This document shows positions 1 to 12,074 of a stretch of DNA of 64,000 nucleotides, in pieces; positions within the stretch are counted from its first letter, which is position 1, and each line of letters starts with the position of its first letter. Made by a program: the position numbers and the translations under genes. This stretch comes from Thereva unica (taxonomy: Eukaryota > Arthropoda > Insecta > Diptera > Therevidae). The notes beneath the pieces are model-generated. The model searched no databases and was not told the DNA's origin. It saw only the letters and a list, made by a program, of their open reading frames with translations. The DNA lies in assembly GCA_949987705.1 (NCBI GenBank), contig OX465283.1:132396101-132460100 (forward strand), written 5' to 3'.

Positions 1-669
1 ACTTCTTCATGTCAGTTGTTGTACATTTCGTGGCTTACTTCCGACCAGCCTCATGGATGTTGTACTTCAGGACGTCCATATGTTGTTAATCATTGGCGTT
101 AATACAGGGTGTGCCGCAGGAGATTTAGGTTTTGAAATTTGAATATTTGTAAAATCCTTGCGCGGTGGAGCGGGAGAGGGATATATAGTTGTTGATGTTG
201 TAACGGTCAGTTTTGCACGGAAATCCCTAAATATCTACTTGCCTCAAAATCACTGTGGGGAAGGAAATCGAGAAGTTGTTCGGAACAAAAAGGTAGGCGG
301 GGAGAAAAAAAAATTGGAGAGAGTTTTTTGACGGCTGGATAAAGGAACGGAGAAAAATTTTTTCTTCGGGAACAAATATAAAATTTAGAAGATTTTTTTT
401 TTAAACTAATTATGTATGTATGGTCAGATTATTAACCATACGAAATTGGATGAGTACCGTAAAAAGGAGAATAACTACGTACCTTTACAAGCCGATAAGG
501 ACGATAAGGAAAACTCTGATGGAACGGTGGAAAGGTAATAGTGCAACTGTTGCTTACTATTCGTTTATATTGTTGCTATTGTCGGTATCGTGGTATTAGT
601 TACTATCCTAAGACAGGAATGTATTTAGATAGGGAATTAGACATGAAGTTTTATTGTTGAATGGGTAGA
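1..669. other. Gene-free flank
   Basis: AT-rich sequence with A and T runs. I see no coding region, inverted repeat or RNA gene here. Confidence 0.5.
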
Positions 670-923
670 TACAGTGAGCATCAATATAAAGTTAACACAA
701 ATTCCCCTTTTTTATTTTGAGCCTTTTAGGGAGCCTCCAGGACCCCCTTAGAGGCAAATGCGAATTTTTAAATTATTTTTTAATTGTAGTAGAGACTGTT
801 ACGAAGATTTTAAGGGGTCGTGTAGCCTCCTCCGATTTTTTTTGAGGAGGTAAAAACGTGGATTTTTTAGTGTATTTTTGTTGTTGAGCCTTTTGTGTTA
901 ACTTTATATTGATGCTCACTGTA
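670..923. mobile_element. Tc1/mariner-type MITE
   Basis: A 250-bp non-coding element (672-921) with perfect terminal inverted repeats of about 30 bp: 671-700 is the exact reverse complement of 893-922. The ends start CAGTGAGC and a TA lies on each side (670-671, 922-923), as expected for the TA target duplication of Tc1/mariner-group elements. There is no ORF, so it would need a transposase in trans. Perfect arms suggest it is fairly young. The superfamily call rests on the TA and the CAGT ends only. Confidence 0.85.
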
Positions 924-2038
924 TATGAAATTTGTATCTGTTTTTATTTTCGTGGCGGGTTAAGCCCACTTCCTTTTGTCATTCAAAAGTTATTATTGGA
1001 AGAGATTGTTTTTGAAAAAAAAAAGAAAAGAGATAAATAGATTCAAGTTGGGGATCTGTGCCATATTGTTATTTTTGTTTTTGACTTACGTTTTTATTTA
1101 CATTTAAGTATACCATATTACTATTTTCCACTCATTCAAAATTTTTTTTTGTTGAAAATTTTTTTTGCTTTAGATTTGAACTTCACTGATTAATTGAGAT
1201 TTATACTAACAATATACAAAAGTGTAATCGTTTGATGTACAAACGCGACGTATACAATGACACGGTTCAAGCGAAGCCGGGAGAGGGATAGGAACTCAAG
1301 ATGAAAGAGCATAATCACAGGTAAGTGGTGAACCCTAACACGTATAGGCCAGGCCACACACCCCACGACCCCAACCGGTGAGCTAGTGAACTCCGTGTGG
1401 CCGGCAGCATATCCCCCTAACAGTAGGATCGGCGATTAGGGAGGATAGGAGTTCCGATTTTTTTTATGTTTGGTGTTGTTTCCTTGGTCAGGCTTTTCCG
1501 GGCTTCTGGCTGAGGGGGCAATACCTCGCATAAATGGCGCCCAAGGTATAGTCGCGCCATTATGCTGTTACAATGTTGCAGTAGACTTCAATAACTTTCA
1601 TGATTCAGGATTCGATGCATTGATCGATTCGAGCTGCCAATTGCCAGGAGGTCATGGTGAAGTTGTTTGAAAAATTTGTATGTATCTGCGAAAAGTTAAG
1701 TCAAGTTGAGCGAATATCATATTCCTTATACACATAACAGGTGATTAATTGAAAGGCATTTTTTTAGTATGATTTTATGACAGATCATGGATCAGTTGTG
1801 TCAAAATGCCATAGTATTTTTGTTCAGGATTGTTTGCCATTTTATTATGGAAAGACAGCCCGGCACAGCGTTTACCAATTATTCAGTTGAGCTTGAAGAC
1901 AGTGGCGGTTCCTCTTTGGAAGCAAAGGAAGCAATGCTTCCCTTGACCAAATAGACAACTTCCTAAAAAAAAAAATTTAAATATATCAAGATTAATGACA
2001 AGAAAAATCTTAATATATTTTTTCCTCTGGAAACACTA
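924..2038. other. No gene seen
   Basis: Nothing recognisable. A GC-richer patch at about 1320-1440 has an imperfect inverted pair (GGCCACACACC and GTGTGGCCGGC), which may be the trace of an old repeat. The short ORF at 1470-1670 resembles no family I know and is probably chance. Confidence 0.4.
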
Positions 2039-2202
2039 AAGCTGGAGATATTACAGCTTCCCCATGTTATGTTAGGCCATGGTCATGATATGAGCGGCGA
2101 GGGGCAGAGTGACAATACGAAAGTGCCTCTCTCAATTTTTCTGCCGCTCTTATCGTGCCCGAGGCCTTACACAACATGGGGAAGCTGTAATATCTCCAGC
2201 TT
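2039..2202. mobile_element. Short foldback element
   Basis: A 164-bp imperfect palindrome. The outer 30 bp (2039-2068) is the exact reverse complement of 2173-2202, and similarity continues inward to about 2105 and 2136 with mismatches (for example GAGCGGCGA against AGAGCGGCAG). No ORF. No convincing target duplication was found, so the family is unknown. Confidence 0.8.
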
Positions 2203-4008
2203 ATTTGGCCCAGAAAATCGACGTGAAGACTCCAACACATTCACTTTAATTGAACCCACACTCACTCAAAGGTTTGCGTTAATACAGTGCCCTCAGAAGC
2301 TGAGCTAAACGCAGCTTCTTCGGAACCAAATAGGCGAAATTGAGAAGTCGAAGAAAGAGAAATTTTCTGTATCCACCAAATTCTCTTTGTTTTTTGGTTT
2401 CGTTTTCTGGTAATCAGTTCTGGCTTCGAGCAATATTAAATTTGCTTTTAAAATTTTGCTTCGAAATTTTGTTTTTGACTCTTAAAATATGAAATTTCGC
2501 TTTGTATATTTGAGTGAAGGAAGAAAAGATGGAGGATAAGTGAAGTTTCTCTTTTTCTAATGGGGAGGCGAGCCTTGTGTATTGAAATAAGCTGAAACAT
2601 TCGAAGCTTCCATTATATCTTTTATGATTCTCTTTAATGGTGATTTAAAGGGATAGAGAATATTTTTATGAACGGGTTGCCAGAAATGTTTTTTGCAAGG
2701 AGAATGTAATGATTGCTGTCGTGGGGGTGTATGCGAGGTATGCAGGGTTTTATTATAACTATTTTTTTTTATTTTGAGCCAAAATTATGCATTTGAATCA
2801 AAAATTAAATGAGTTGAAAGTAGTAGTTGCAGTTTTTCAACGGCTTTTCTTTGGAGGCTTTAATTATAATTAAAGCGTGATAATTATAACATAATCTGAG
2901 AAAAAAGGCGCAAAACGCCCACTAGCAGCGAAACTATTTTGAAAATATTAACGAAAAAATTCGATTTTTTCACTATTTGAAGTTTAAAAAAATTTTCTTA
3001 TTCATCATCATAAAATAATACTACATTTTAAAAGAGAAAAAACCTCATACGATGCTATGCACAATAATTAAAGGGCAATTAATTTTCAAAATTGAAGTCA
3101 ATTTTTGGGATTTGTATAAGATATTTTGACCCAAAATTCTAACCAGTTAGTGTTTATATAGTATAAGTGGACTGAAAAATCCGAAGTTATAAACAAAAAA
3201 CTAAAATTTATGTGTACAGATAAAAATTTCATATTGTAACCGCTGATAGCCAATTTCATAACGAACAGACTCTTTTTTTGCTTTTTTCGGACCTACACTG
3301 ACCGAGATAAACGCATCTAATATTTAAATAGAACGACCTAAACGATAAAATTTTCACAAAATGGCCGATAACTTACGGGATTGGTTGCTAGAGCTAGAAA
3401 ATGGCCATTTCGTATAGTATTCGACGTAACTAACATGTTCCAAACAAAATTTTTTAGACTGCAAACAATTCTTTATGTTTTGCTTATCTGACTCCGATAC
3501 TTTTACTTTTATCGTTCGCCTTGCGCATTGCTTCCCTTATCCTGAATCTTACGAACCGCCACTGCTTGAAGAAGATCCACTGTTATCGTCCAAAATGTTG
3601 TTTAGCGATGGCCCATAGAAAAATTTTTCAGTCTTAACATGAGAATGCTGTCTCAGAGTAAGACACTAGAAATTCTTGAGCCAAGCAATTACATTTGTTC
3701 GCTCAATACTTATATTTTACGAGCAAGATATGTTTTCTCAAAATAAGATTGTTTAAATTTTTACTCAAGAAACTAAATATTTTGTATTCAAGACAAATTT
3801 TGTATTAATTCGAGACACGATGAAGTTTTGATTCGAGGATATTGCGTTAAGGAAATTCACTATTTTATTACGTGGAAATACTGTAGTCAATTTGAAACTA
3901 CCATTATGATCATTAGAAAAACTATGAGTCCTTATTAAAATAGCCGTCAAGAAAATTAATTTGCTTGCTTCAAGAATTTGATATTCTTTAACTAAGAATT
4001 TGAGTTGC
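2203..4008. other. No gene seen
   Basis: AT-rich single-copy-looking sequence. It has no reading frame resembling a known family and no clear inverted repeat. Confidence 0.4.
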
Positions 4009-4756
4009 TTAAGGGTACCCTACCCATTCTCGGTTTCAAAAAATCGATTTTTTTTATTGTCTTATTCGAATCTATAACTCTTCAAAAATATTTCCTGAAA
4101 GTTTCAAGTCGAAATTCGGAATACTCTTGGAGTTCCAGCAGATTGATGGTGGGCGCGTCAAATCGCAAATGCTTAGTTTCGCCGTGGCGCGGAAAATTAC
4201 TTCAAAAACTTTAAACGCATTTTTCTCGAAACTATGTTTTTACGATTGGCGGGCATTGTAAGTCAAAAACTATGAAAGAGATCGTTCTGAAATTTGGATA
4301 TGTTTTTCTAAACACCAAAAGCTATAACTTAGACTATTTGTAAAAAGATTGATGATGATCTTCTATTATTACTGCCTAATAGTTTACAAAAAAAAACTCG
4401 GATTTTGAAAAAAAAAATTCATAAGTCCACCATTTTGTAAATTTTTGCCCTAAACAAATAATAATAGTCTATTCCCTAGCCAAACATGAACTCTTTAAAA
4501 TTCCGTTCGATTTTTTGGTTTCAGACGTTCCAGTCAATTACAATCATGCCCGCCATCCAAAAAGAGGACTTTTAGTTGACCGCAAAAAGAGGCTATAAAA
4601 TGTTCATACACAACTATGTTACATTTTTTTCTTGTTCTTAAGGATTTCAATTACATGTATAAATATATCCGTACCTCATAAGTCGATTTTTCATCATTTA
4701 CCGGCCCAATGAAAATCGCAAAAATCAGAAATCGAGAATGGGTAAGGTACCCTTAA
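4009..4756. mobile_element. TTAA-flanked non-autonomous element, copy A
   Basis: A 740-bp non-coding element (4013-4752) flanked by TTAA at 4009-4012 and 4753-4756. The ends are inverted repeats of at least 25 bp starting GGGTACC, with two mismatches. Inside are blocks shared in the same order with the element at 41146-41855, for example AAAAAATCGATTTTTT near the left end and CTTTAAACGC further in. A TTAA target suggests piggyBac-type mobilisation, but no transposase is present and the GGG start is not diagnostic. Confidence 0.8.
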
Positions 4757-5499
4757 ATTAAAATAATGGGTATCTCAAACCAAGAATGTTTTTTTACTTC
4801 TAGTTAACTTTTGTCTTCATCCAAGACAATAAAACCAAGACTGTGAGTGTTGCTTATCAGTTTTGTTTTCGTTATATCCAAAACATTATTTGCTTGGTTC
4901 AAGAAAAATTGTCTTAACCCAAGAATGTTTCTTATCAGTGTAGCTATGCCAACAAGCGGAATTGCCGTGTTTGGGCTGACGAGCAGCCCCAAGAGGTTTA
5001 AGAGCTTCCATTCCATCTAGACAAAACAACGGTTTCGTGTGATTGATTGATCATTGATTCATATTTTTTCAAAAATTAGGCCGACCAGAAAGTATATGTG
5101 AATGGCTACTATTTTTCAAGCACACTATGGTCTAGTTTCTAGACTCTTGTTTATAAATAGAACAACTCATCTATTAAGCAATCCGCAATTAGTATTTCCA
5201 AAATCTTACAACATCTTACAGTTCAAACAAGGTTCGATATCTGCTCCAGCACTCCCTAGACGCCTCCTTCTATCCAAGACATGACAAACTGGACTGGATT
5301 CCCAAGATTAGTTTATCACAAGAAATGCTTACAAATGAGTAAAATGAAGCATCTAGACTGATCGAAAATGGATTCCAGGCGTTAGCTGCTGCTAGTTCTT
5401 AAATAGATAGAAATAGATACTATCACCCATAACTAAACTCTTCCGTCGCGCTCTTTCCCCTTTCAACCCATAACCAAAAACCTAACTTGCCTGAAGACA
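4757..5499. other. No gene seen
   Basis: The small ORFs here (4804-5016 minus, 5102-5284 plus) match no family I recognise. No repeat structure seen. Confidence 0.35.
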
Positions 5500-6560
5500 T
5501 AAGACTTTTTTACCACATTTGCAGTGGTATGAGAGGAAAAATAAGAAATCTTGATGCGAAATCGTGTTATTGATGCGAAATCGTGTCATTTCAATATTTT
5601 CATGATCACAGAAACGTGGTTAAATAATACATTTCTAAATGACGAGATCTTGGACATCAACTGGACAATCTATCGTTGTTCTAAATAATGTATGAATCAC
5701 CACGAATCGATCACAAATCGAAAATGTTTTCATTCGTGTCAAATCTGGCAAAAAACACATAGTTATGGACGCTGTTTACATATCCCCTAATTCTGCCGAA
5801 TCAAAGTATGATGATTTTACAAATACACTCAGTGAAGTTCTCCAATCATTCGACTGCCACAAGGAAAATGACGAAATGTCCATGCTGCGAGATCTCAACC
5901 GTCCTAACCTATCTTTTAACACGACGACGACAACAATTCAGTCCCCATTAATGTCACACACGCTATTGATATGAAGCTTATCGATAATACGCCAATGATC
6001 TGCAGCAAGTGATAAGGTAACCGAACACTAGCAGAAATTGGTTAGACCTGGCTTTCACTAATCTATATGACAGGGTGAACGTCTTATCCGCCAGCGATGA
6101 GGAGAACCTTTTTTCTAACACGCTTCGCCATTCCGAGTGGATATTAGAACTCAACTCCACCATCACCATGCATCGTGCGTCCCACAACAATGCAATTGTT
6201 TATGATTTCAAAAACGCAAACCATAATAGTGTTCGCTTTGAATTATCCCAAATTTACTGGAGGAATAAGCTATCAGGTGATAATCTAGACCAGTTAGTAT
6301 AATGTTTCTACAACATGGTTTCAGATCTATCGACAAACACGTACCCAAAATTACAAAAAGGAATAAATTGTCGGAGCCATGGTTGGACAAAACTACTAGC
6401 TCACTGCGAAATCAACGAAACAAATTGTACCGCGCGATAAGAACTCAAACGGATGTTAGCGAGGAATTAAGATCTGAATACTCTAGATTAGCATCAGAAT
6501 TAGCTTTTAGGTCACGCGAGGCCTATACTGCATGCATAAATAAAGTCTATTCACATCGTA
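5500..6560 (+). pseudogene. Jockey-like LINE relic: endonuclease and linker
   Basis: Remnant of a non-LTR retrotransposon ORF2, broken by frameshifts and stops. Near 5510 FYHICSGMRGKIRNL resembles the start of the AP-endonuclease domain. Near 5590 FNIFMITETWLNN carries the conserved TETWL motif. VMDAVYISPNSAESKYDD (5762 onward) is the later endonuclease strand and LRDLNRPNL the degraded GDFN-type motif. At 6170-6560 YDFKNANHNSVRFEL and RSEYSRLASELAFRSREAY fit the linker before the reverse transcriptase. The RT domain itself is absent; a mariner-type relic starts about 40 bp later. Confidence 0.75.
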
Positions 6561-6599
6561 AAAACGCATTGAAATTGAGGCGCTTTACATTGAAAGCAA

Positions 6600-7425
6600 T
6601 CGTTCAATTATTGTGAAGACTGGGCGCGCTTATCGTAAAAAATATGGGAGAAATTCACCGTTGTCAGACAACACAATTCGTAGTTTGGTGCAGAATTTCT
6701 TTGAGTACGGATCTGTATCCACTAGCCTGCGTCCCATTCGACCGCGTCTGCGACACTCCAATGAAGTTGTTGAACCCGTAATAAAGAGTGTTGCCGATAA
6801 TCTAAATGTATCGTATCGCCGCCGATATCTGGAGTTAAACGTGAGTCTAAGGAAGATTATGAAGTAACATCTTCACCGCTTCCCATACAAAGTGCAATTT
6901 ACTCAATGAATGTTGCCAACGGACAAGCCGCGTCACTTGCAATATGGAAATGCCTTCGCAAGAATGATCTTTGTCGAACCAGATTGGGACAAAATTTTAA
7001 TAACGGACGGAGCTCATTTTACACTCTCTGGCGGAATCAATAAACAAAACTGTCGAATTTGGGGAACAGAGAAATCTCACATCATTCATGAAGCACCACT
7101 TCACGATCAAAATCCATCATCGGTTCAAGAAACTCTCGATGACGTACATGACGTACAACACACGTGTTGATGCACTTCGTGTGCGCGAAAACGCGTGAAA
7201 AAGGTGTGACGAGCCTTTTTCAACAAGACGGCGCACCTTGCCACACTGTAGTCACTACGATGAAGTTTTTGCAAAAGTAGACTTTATGATAGCAGACCGA
7301 AGACTATTGACGAAATTAAAGCAAACATACGAACTGAAGTAGCTGCTATAACGCCCGAAAACAGCTGTCTTTTGCGTATCGAATGGAGGTCATTTAATCG
7401 ACATTGTATTCAAAAACTGATTTGA
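6600..7425 (+). pseudogene. Mariner-like transposase relic
   Basis: Broken IS630/Tc1/mariner-group transposase. An N-terminal helix-turn-helix part (6601-6867: YGRNSPLSDNTIRSLV, then a degraded GRP hook) is followed at 6910-7110 by the catalytic region: WDKILITDGAHFTLSGGI, where the usual D-E-x-H is D-G-A-H, and NKQNCRIWGTE. LFQQDGAPCHTVVTTMKFL follows at about 7215-7275. About 7300-7420 corresponds to the C-terminus (TIDEIKANIRTE). Frameshifts, stops and an internal deletion after 7110 make it inactive. The reading follows the DUF4817/HTH family common in insects. Confidence 0.8.
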
Positions 7426-7728
7426 AATAAATGGTAGAGAATATCCTAAATAAATCTTGCTCATTGGGCTAAAAAATGTCGGAATTATTCATTGTTGTAA
7501 TACCGAAGGTCTAGATGGCGCACCCCACCTAGTTTTGCAAATTTACATGTTTTATCTATTTCGGGGGCCCAATGGCGGAGGAACGGGGGGGGACAAAACC
7601 CCCTCCGAAACGACTTTTGTATGAATAAACAGTTCTCAAAGATATACTTTACTTTTGGTGAAATTACACAATATGGAAACAACGGTATATGACCCCTGTG
7701 CTGAAAGTCGAGTAGTCGCGATATGACA
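7426..7728. other. Spacer between repeats
   Basis: Probably the 3' flank of the mariner relic followed by unassigned sequence. No ORF worth reporting. Confidence 0.35.
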
Positions 7729-7822
7729 AGTCGTTTGAGTTGAAGAAAGTGGTGTTTTAGTCGAATCGCGAATTTCAGTACAGCGGCCTAAACTTAGCTT
7801 AGCATTTCCACTCTACAGTCTT

Positions 7823-7903
7823 CGTCCGAACATAGCGCCTGGGCGTTGTGTGCGAGTAGTACGCCTAGTAAGCGTTTTATTCGAACATAACGCTTAGGCG
7901 TTG
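7823..7903. repeat. Left subterminal repeats with GCCTAGGC-like core
   Basis: Two tandem units: CCGAACATAGCGCCTGGGCG (7826 onward) and TTCGAACATAACGCTTAGGC (7880 onward). The core is a palindrome related to GCCTAGGC. The matching right-end copies are in inverted orientation. This could be a transposase-binding array, which is inference. Confidence 0.6.
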
Positions 7904-8075
7904 TATTGCAAAAAATTGAAACAGAATTCACGGAAACATTTTCGCTTTTTGGATAAAATTTTTCAGAAAAAATCTTGTTTTATATAACCATAATTTTTCG
8001 ACATGTGAAAAAGTCCTAAAAATGTATCAAATAAATACAATTTTAACACCAAAATTTGCTAATATCTCAAAAGTA

Positions 8076-8408
8076 ATGCCGGATTCATCGTTGCGGATGA
8101 TTCGCGCCGCACTTATGTGCGCGCATACTTTTTGTATGAAAAATGGTACCTTTCTCAATTTTGGGAAATTTTTGGGATTTTTTTTCTCTCTCAAAAAAAG
8201 TTGAACCAACTTCAACTTTTGTGCGGCGGATTTTAAAAATTGTCAAAAAAATCATATGTTTTTGATGAAAATTGTCTGAAAAACTGTCAAATCATACAAA
8301 ATGTGCGGCACACTATGACTACAACTACAACAATGAATCGAAGTTTAGCTGACTCTCTTTTTGGGAAATTTGTGCGACGCGACTCATCCGCAACGATGAA
8401 TCCGGCAT
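8076..8408. mobile_element. Foldback MITE inside 7729-10418
   Basis: Inverted ends of about 37 bp: ATGCCGGATTCATCGTTGCG at 8076 and its reverse complement ending at 8408, with two or three mismatches further in. About 330 bp, no ORF. The target duplication is not resolved. Confidence 0.8.
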
Positions 8409-8412
8409 AAAG

Positions 8413-9894
8413 GTCGCACATAGGGGCATTTTACCAATCTAGCCGGTAAAAAATCAATTTCTAAAATTTTATTGCGGGCAGAAATAAATTGGTTATTTTT
8501 GTTTTAAAATGGATAGAGAACAATAGGCAGCCGTTACCGGTGTCTTTTCGGTTGGACCCGTGCGCTGGTTTTAGTCGGAACTTTGTCATCGCTTGAAGTG
8601 TTCGTATTTTTCTCGAGTTTCTAAGTGCAACAATATCACTTAAAAAGTACATATTTTTGTGATAACTGGCTTGTTTAAGAATATTGTAATGGATTTGGAT
8701 AAAGCAGCTAAGAACACACACTTTTGAAACTTTTCGCTGTGTTTTTTAATGATAAGATAAGACATTGCTTTATTGCTTTTTGAAAAATTAATCTGCAAGA
8801 TTTGCTTACTGCAACAATATTATGTACATACTTAAAGGATATTTTATGTGACCCCAGAACAGATTAATGCGACCCCTTAGAACTAATTAGCAAGTGGGGC
8901 TTCGATGAATCACACCAGGCACAATTTAAACAGAAGATGGAAAATAACACACTTCAATTACAATAACAATTACACTTTCTTTTGGATTATCTAGTTTGCA
9001 TGCCAGAATTCCTCTGTTTGAGATCATACTGCACCTGTCATCTAAACTCACAGTGAAAAAGTGGCAATTAAGATCTTCTGCTGACAAATATATTGTAAAG
9101 GAGAGGAAAAAAGCTATCCAAGAAAAATTTAAAAGTGAAACAGGCCGAAACTGTATTTGGAAACACTAATGATGGACATTATTAATAGGCTTTTACTCAG
9201 TTCTGATTCACTGATTATAGTCCATTGAAATGGTACTTTAACATTGCAAAAATGCAGGACATGGTTTTATTTTTGGGTTGTGTAGGGGTTAGGATATCCC
9301 CAACAAATTTTTTGTAAGGTGTACTGTTAAGGAGATATAGTGGAAATCCCATTTGCACCACCTTTTCGAAGATGGCGGCTAAATGGGGGGGGGGGCTGGG
9401 ATCCCGAAAACTCAAATTTAAATTCACATTGAACTACATCGGACTAAAATCTTGTCCTGCATTTTGGCAATGTTAAAGTACCATTGCCAGGGACTATTAC
9501 TGGCATGAGACCAACTCCCAAAAAAAGACATTGCCGTTCACGAAGGATGCAATTGCTTTGATGATTCCCGCTGTACTTGACTTTGAAAATGATTCAGAAT
9601 CAGATTTGGGAATGGTCTTTGAAGACCCAGAGAGCGAACAGAACGATAAAGAAACATATCACTCATCATCATCTTAGTGCAAAAAAGTACATAATTGTTT
9701 TCAGAGAAAATAAATATCAAATCATAAATTACACAAATCAAGTTTTATTACATTTTCTTACCAAAGTTTTAAGTGATTATTCGTTAAAAAACAACTTTAT
9801 TAGCATAAAATCAATTAAGAAGTTGTAAGAAATAATATAAGCTAAATAAATAATTTTGACCGGCTAGATCGGCAAAATATCCTTATGTGGGCCG
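8413..9894. mobile_element. Inverted-repeat element, GATCTAGCCGG ends
   Basis: Ends of about 38 bp pair imperfectly: CACATAGGGGCATTTTACC with ATCTAGCCGG on the left (8418-8451), and the reverse complement of 9857-9890 on the right. The ends look piggyBac-like but no TTAA flanks are visible. A short acidic reading frame near 9543-9677 (TKDAIALMIPAVLDFENDSE, ending in serines) may be a transposase scrap. A MITE (9218-9496) is inserted in it. Confidence 0.6.
9218..9496. mobile_element. PIF/Harbinger-type MITE, TTA target
   Basis: A 279-bp element with inverted ends of about 43 bp starting TAGTCC (roughly six mismatches). TTA lies on both sides (9215-9217, 9497-9499), the usual 3-bp duplication of the PIF/Harbinger group. 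The interior contains a G-run near 9390 and no real ORF. It lies within the element at 8413-9894 and is therefore younger than it. Confidence 0.75.
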
Positions 9895-10231
9895 TAACAT
9901 AAAAATTGTTTGGACATTATTCATAGGAAACATTCCAAGCTTTCTAATTTTGGAAAAAGAGTACATGCGAATTTTATGGAGAAAAAGGTAGTTGAAGTCG
10001 AAATTTTAGATAAAAAAAACCAAAATTTTGGCTTTGACGACTCATAACTCTGAAATTCTGTAGGGAACCGAACTTTTACAATTTTAGATAAGGAGTATTC
10101 TCCGTACACTGCCGGCGGAGGTGATAGTACCCTATTGTTAACTGGCTAAGCCGGCGGGATGTCTTATTAGGGCTATTTATGTGAAGGTTAAGTTTTTCTT
10201 AAAACGAATTACAGAATAAAAATTTTCATAT

Positions 10232-10350
10232 TCAAATATACTGCCTAGGCGTTCTATTTTATTAGGCGCTCTATTCGAAAAGAAACCCAAAGTTTTAAAA
10301 CTAAGAAAAAATAAACTTTCCCGAATATAATGCCTAGGCGTTTTGTTCGG
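10232..10350. repeat. Right subterminal repeats with GCCTAGGC core
   Basis: Copies of the same motif as at 7823-7903 (TACTGCCTAGGCGTTC near 10240 and AATGCCTAGGCGTTTTG near 10329) plus a partial copy at 10262. On the reverse strand the flank reads CGAACAAAACGCC, matching the left-end units in inverted orientation. Confidence 0.6.
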
Positions 10351-10418
10351 GCGAAGACTGTAGGCCTCTGTGCTGACGTAATTCGACTGAAACATCACTT
10401 TCTTCAACTCAAACGACT

Positions 10419-11695
10419 ACGGGAAATGCCGGCAATGCTGCGATGTGGAACCAGATCATGGATCTCTATAATGGCAGTCCCTTGACCGCACTATATTTCA
10501 TAAATTTTAAATATCAATGGACTGAGCTAACCAATAAAAAAATAGACTTCCCAAGATAGTCTATTTACTCGTAAGACATTCTGCATCAGCAATGTTTTTC
10601 AACCAACAAACCTATTCCATTACGCCCTGAATTGGTGCATCGCTTTGGTCGAATTTACTGTCCAAACTTCTTTTTTCCACTGAAATCAACTAATATGCAG
10701 CAGTAATTTGCAACAAAGTTAAAAATTATTATTACAAATTATGTCTCCAAATCTGCGCAAATTTCTCCACTAATCCTTTAACATTTCTTATGTAATTTTA
10801 CTTGATAATGTACATGCAGTCACGACTGTTAACTGTCCAATGTGATTCATATCGTGGCGAAGTTATCAGTACTGCAATATCAGACAGTTTAACAAGCGCA
10901 ATCACAAAATCTAACCATAACTTTAGCAACTGATAATCAAGCACTTAGACTACACGAAACACACGTGTATAAATGTTGCATGGAGAAAGATCTTCACCAG
11001 CTCAAGCCATCGGATTACGGGGTACAGTTTTAGTGGAGCTGTTCAGCCATTTCTCATTCATGAATATTCATTAGGGGACGCAGACCTCCAAGATAGCAAA
11101 TCGCAATTAATCCAGTGGCTTGTTTAAAACTGAAATTTCTGTCAGTTTAATAGCAATTTGCTCATTACACTATGCTTGGCTCCTTCGAACAGGAAAGTAA
11201 ATTGAATATGGTGCGATCGTAATTGCGCGAATTGATTAAATTGATCAGCAAAAATGATCGCGGAATTAATGAGAAAATTTTTATTGGTTTTTATTGAGGC
11301 TGGTATGAGTCCTAGAAATTTTTGTCTGATGGCAAATGTATTTCAATAATTTTATGGATAATACCTAGATATTTCAGATTTTTAAAATAAGTTCTAATTT
11401 TTTGCAATTATCTCGCCATAATCCTGGAGGTAAAAACTTGAATTCGTGTTGTAACAGTTGAGACCAGTTTGTAGTTCTGAAAAAGTTTTATCTAGATCAT
11501 CTTTAGTCTCCGATTTCTATAGCCGCGACGCCAATTTAAATTTTCCACACTTTTAACTTTGTATATTTCTGTCTGGCCGACTGAGGAAATACTTCGTGAA
11601 AAATAAATTATTAAACACAGAACGAATATAAATTGTAACTGGTAAGGTATGCTTATAATAGTTATTCGTACTACATATATGATATTATAGCGCAT
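10419..11695. other. No gene seen
   Basis: Unique-looking AT-rich sequence. No ORF, RNA gene or inverted repeat recognised. Confidence 0.4.
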
Positions 11696-12060
11696 GTCCC
11701 AAGAGTACCTTTTAGATTGGAGTTTCGCGCCGTTTGTGACATTTTCAACATAGCAGGCTGACGCCTGTCATGTGAAATTAAACATGAAGCGTTTCACAGT
11801 AAAAAAGCGTATGGAAACGTCTGTTATAAATGCATGTCGAAAATTACGTGCAAATCGCGTAGCATCTGAGACAGCAATTCGTAACGTAATCGTAAATTTT
11901 GACGGATTCAGTTTGCTTTTGAGAAAAAAATGGATAGCCGTTTGTTCTACTGAAGAAGTGTTGAGTAACAACCAAGAATATCGTTTCCTCATCGATCTGG
12001 ACAAGTGGGTATCAGTAAAAGAAGCGAATACAGTGAATTATTCAGGCCTATTCTGAACTC
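11696..12060 (+). other. Unassigned small ORF
   Basis: A 94-codon frame (11772-12056) that is basic in its first half (KRFTVKKRMETSVINACRKL). The spacing of basic and hydrophobic residues is faintly like the N-terminal helix-turn-helix of mariner-type transposases, but I see no decisive motif. It could be chance. Confidence 0.2.
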
Positions 12061-12074
12061 CGCTGGATAATGCG

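Larger units (their letters stand above)
7729..10418. mobile_element. Large inverted-repeat element with nested insertions
   Basis: The outer arms 7729-7766 and 10381-10418 are inverted repeats (36 of 38 positions by eye, starting AGTCGTTTGAGTTGAAG). Similarity continues inward through a CTACAGTCTTCG block and a repeated GCCTAGGC-type motif. No transposase is recognisable, and no target duplication is clear. The interior holds three other inverted-repeat elements (8076-8408, 8413-9894, 9218-9496), so the original element was much shorter. Confidence 0.75.
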
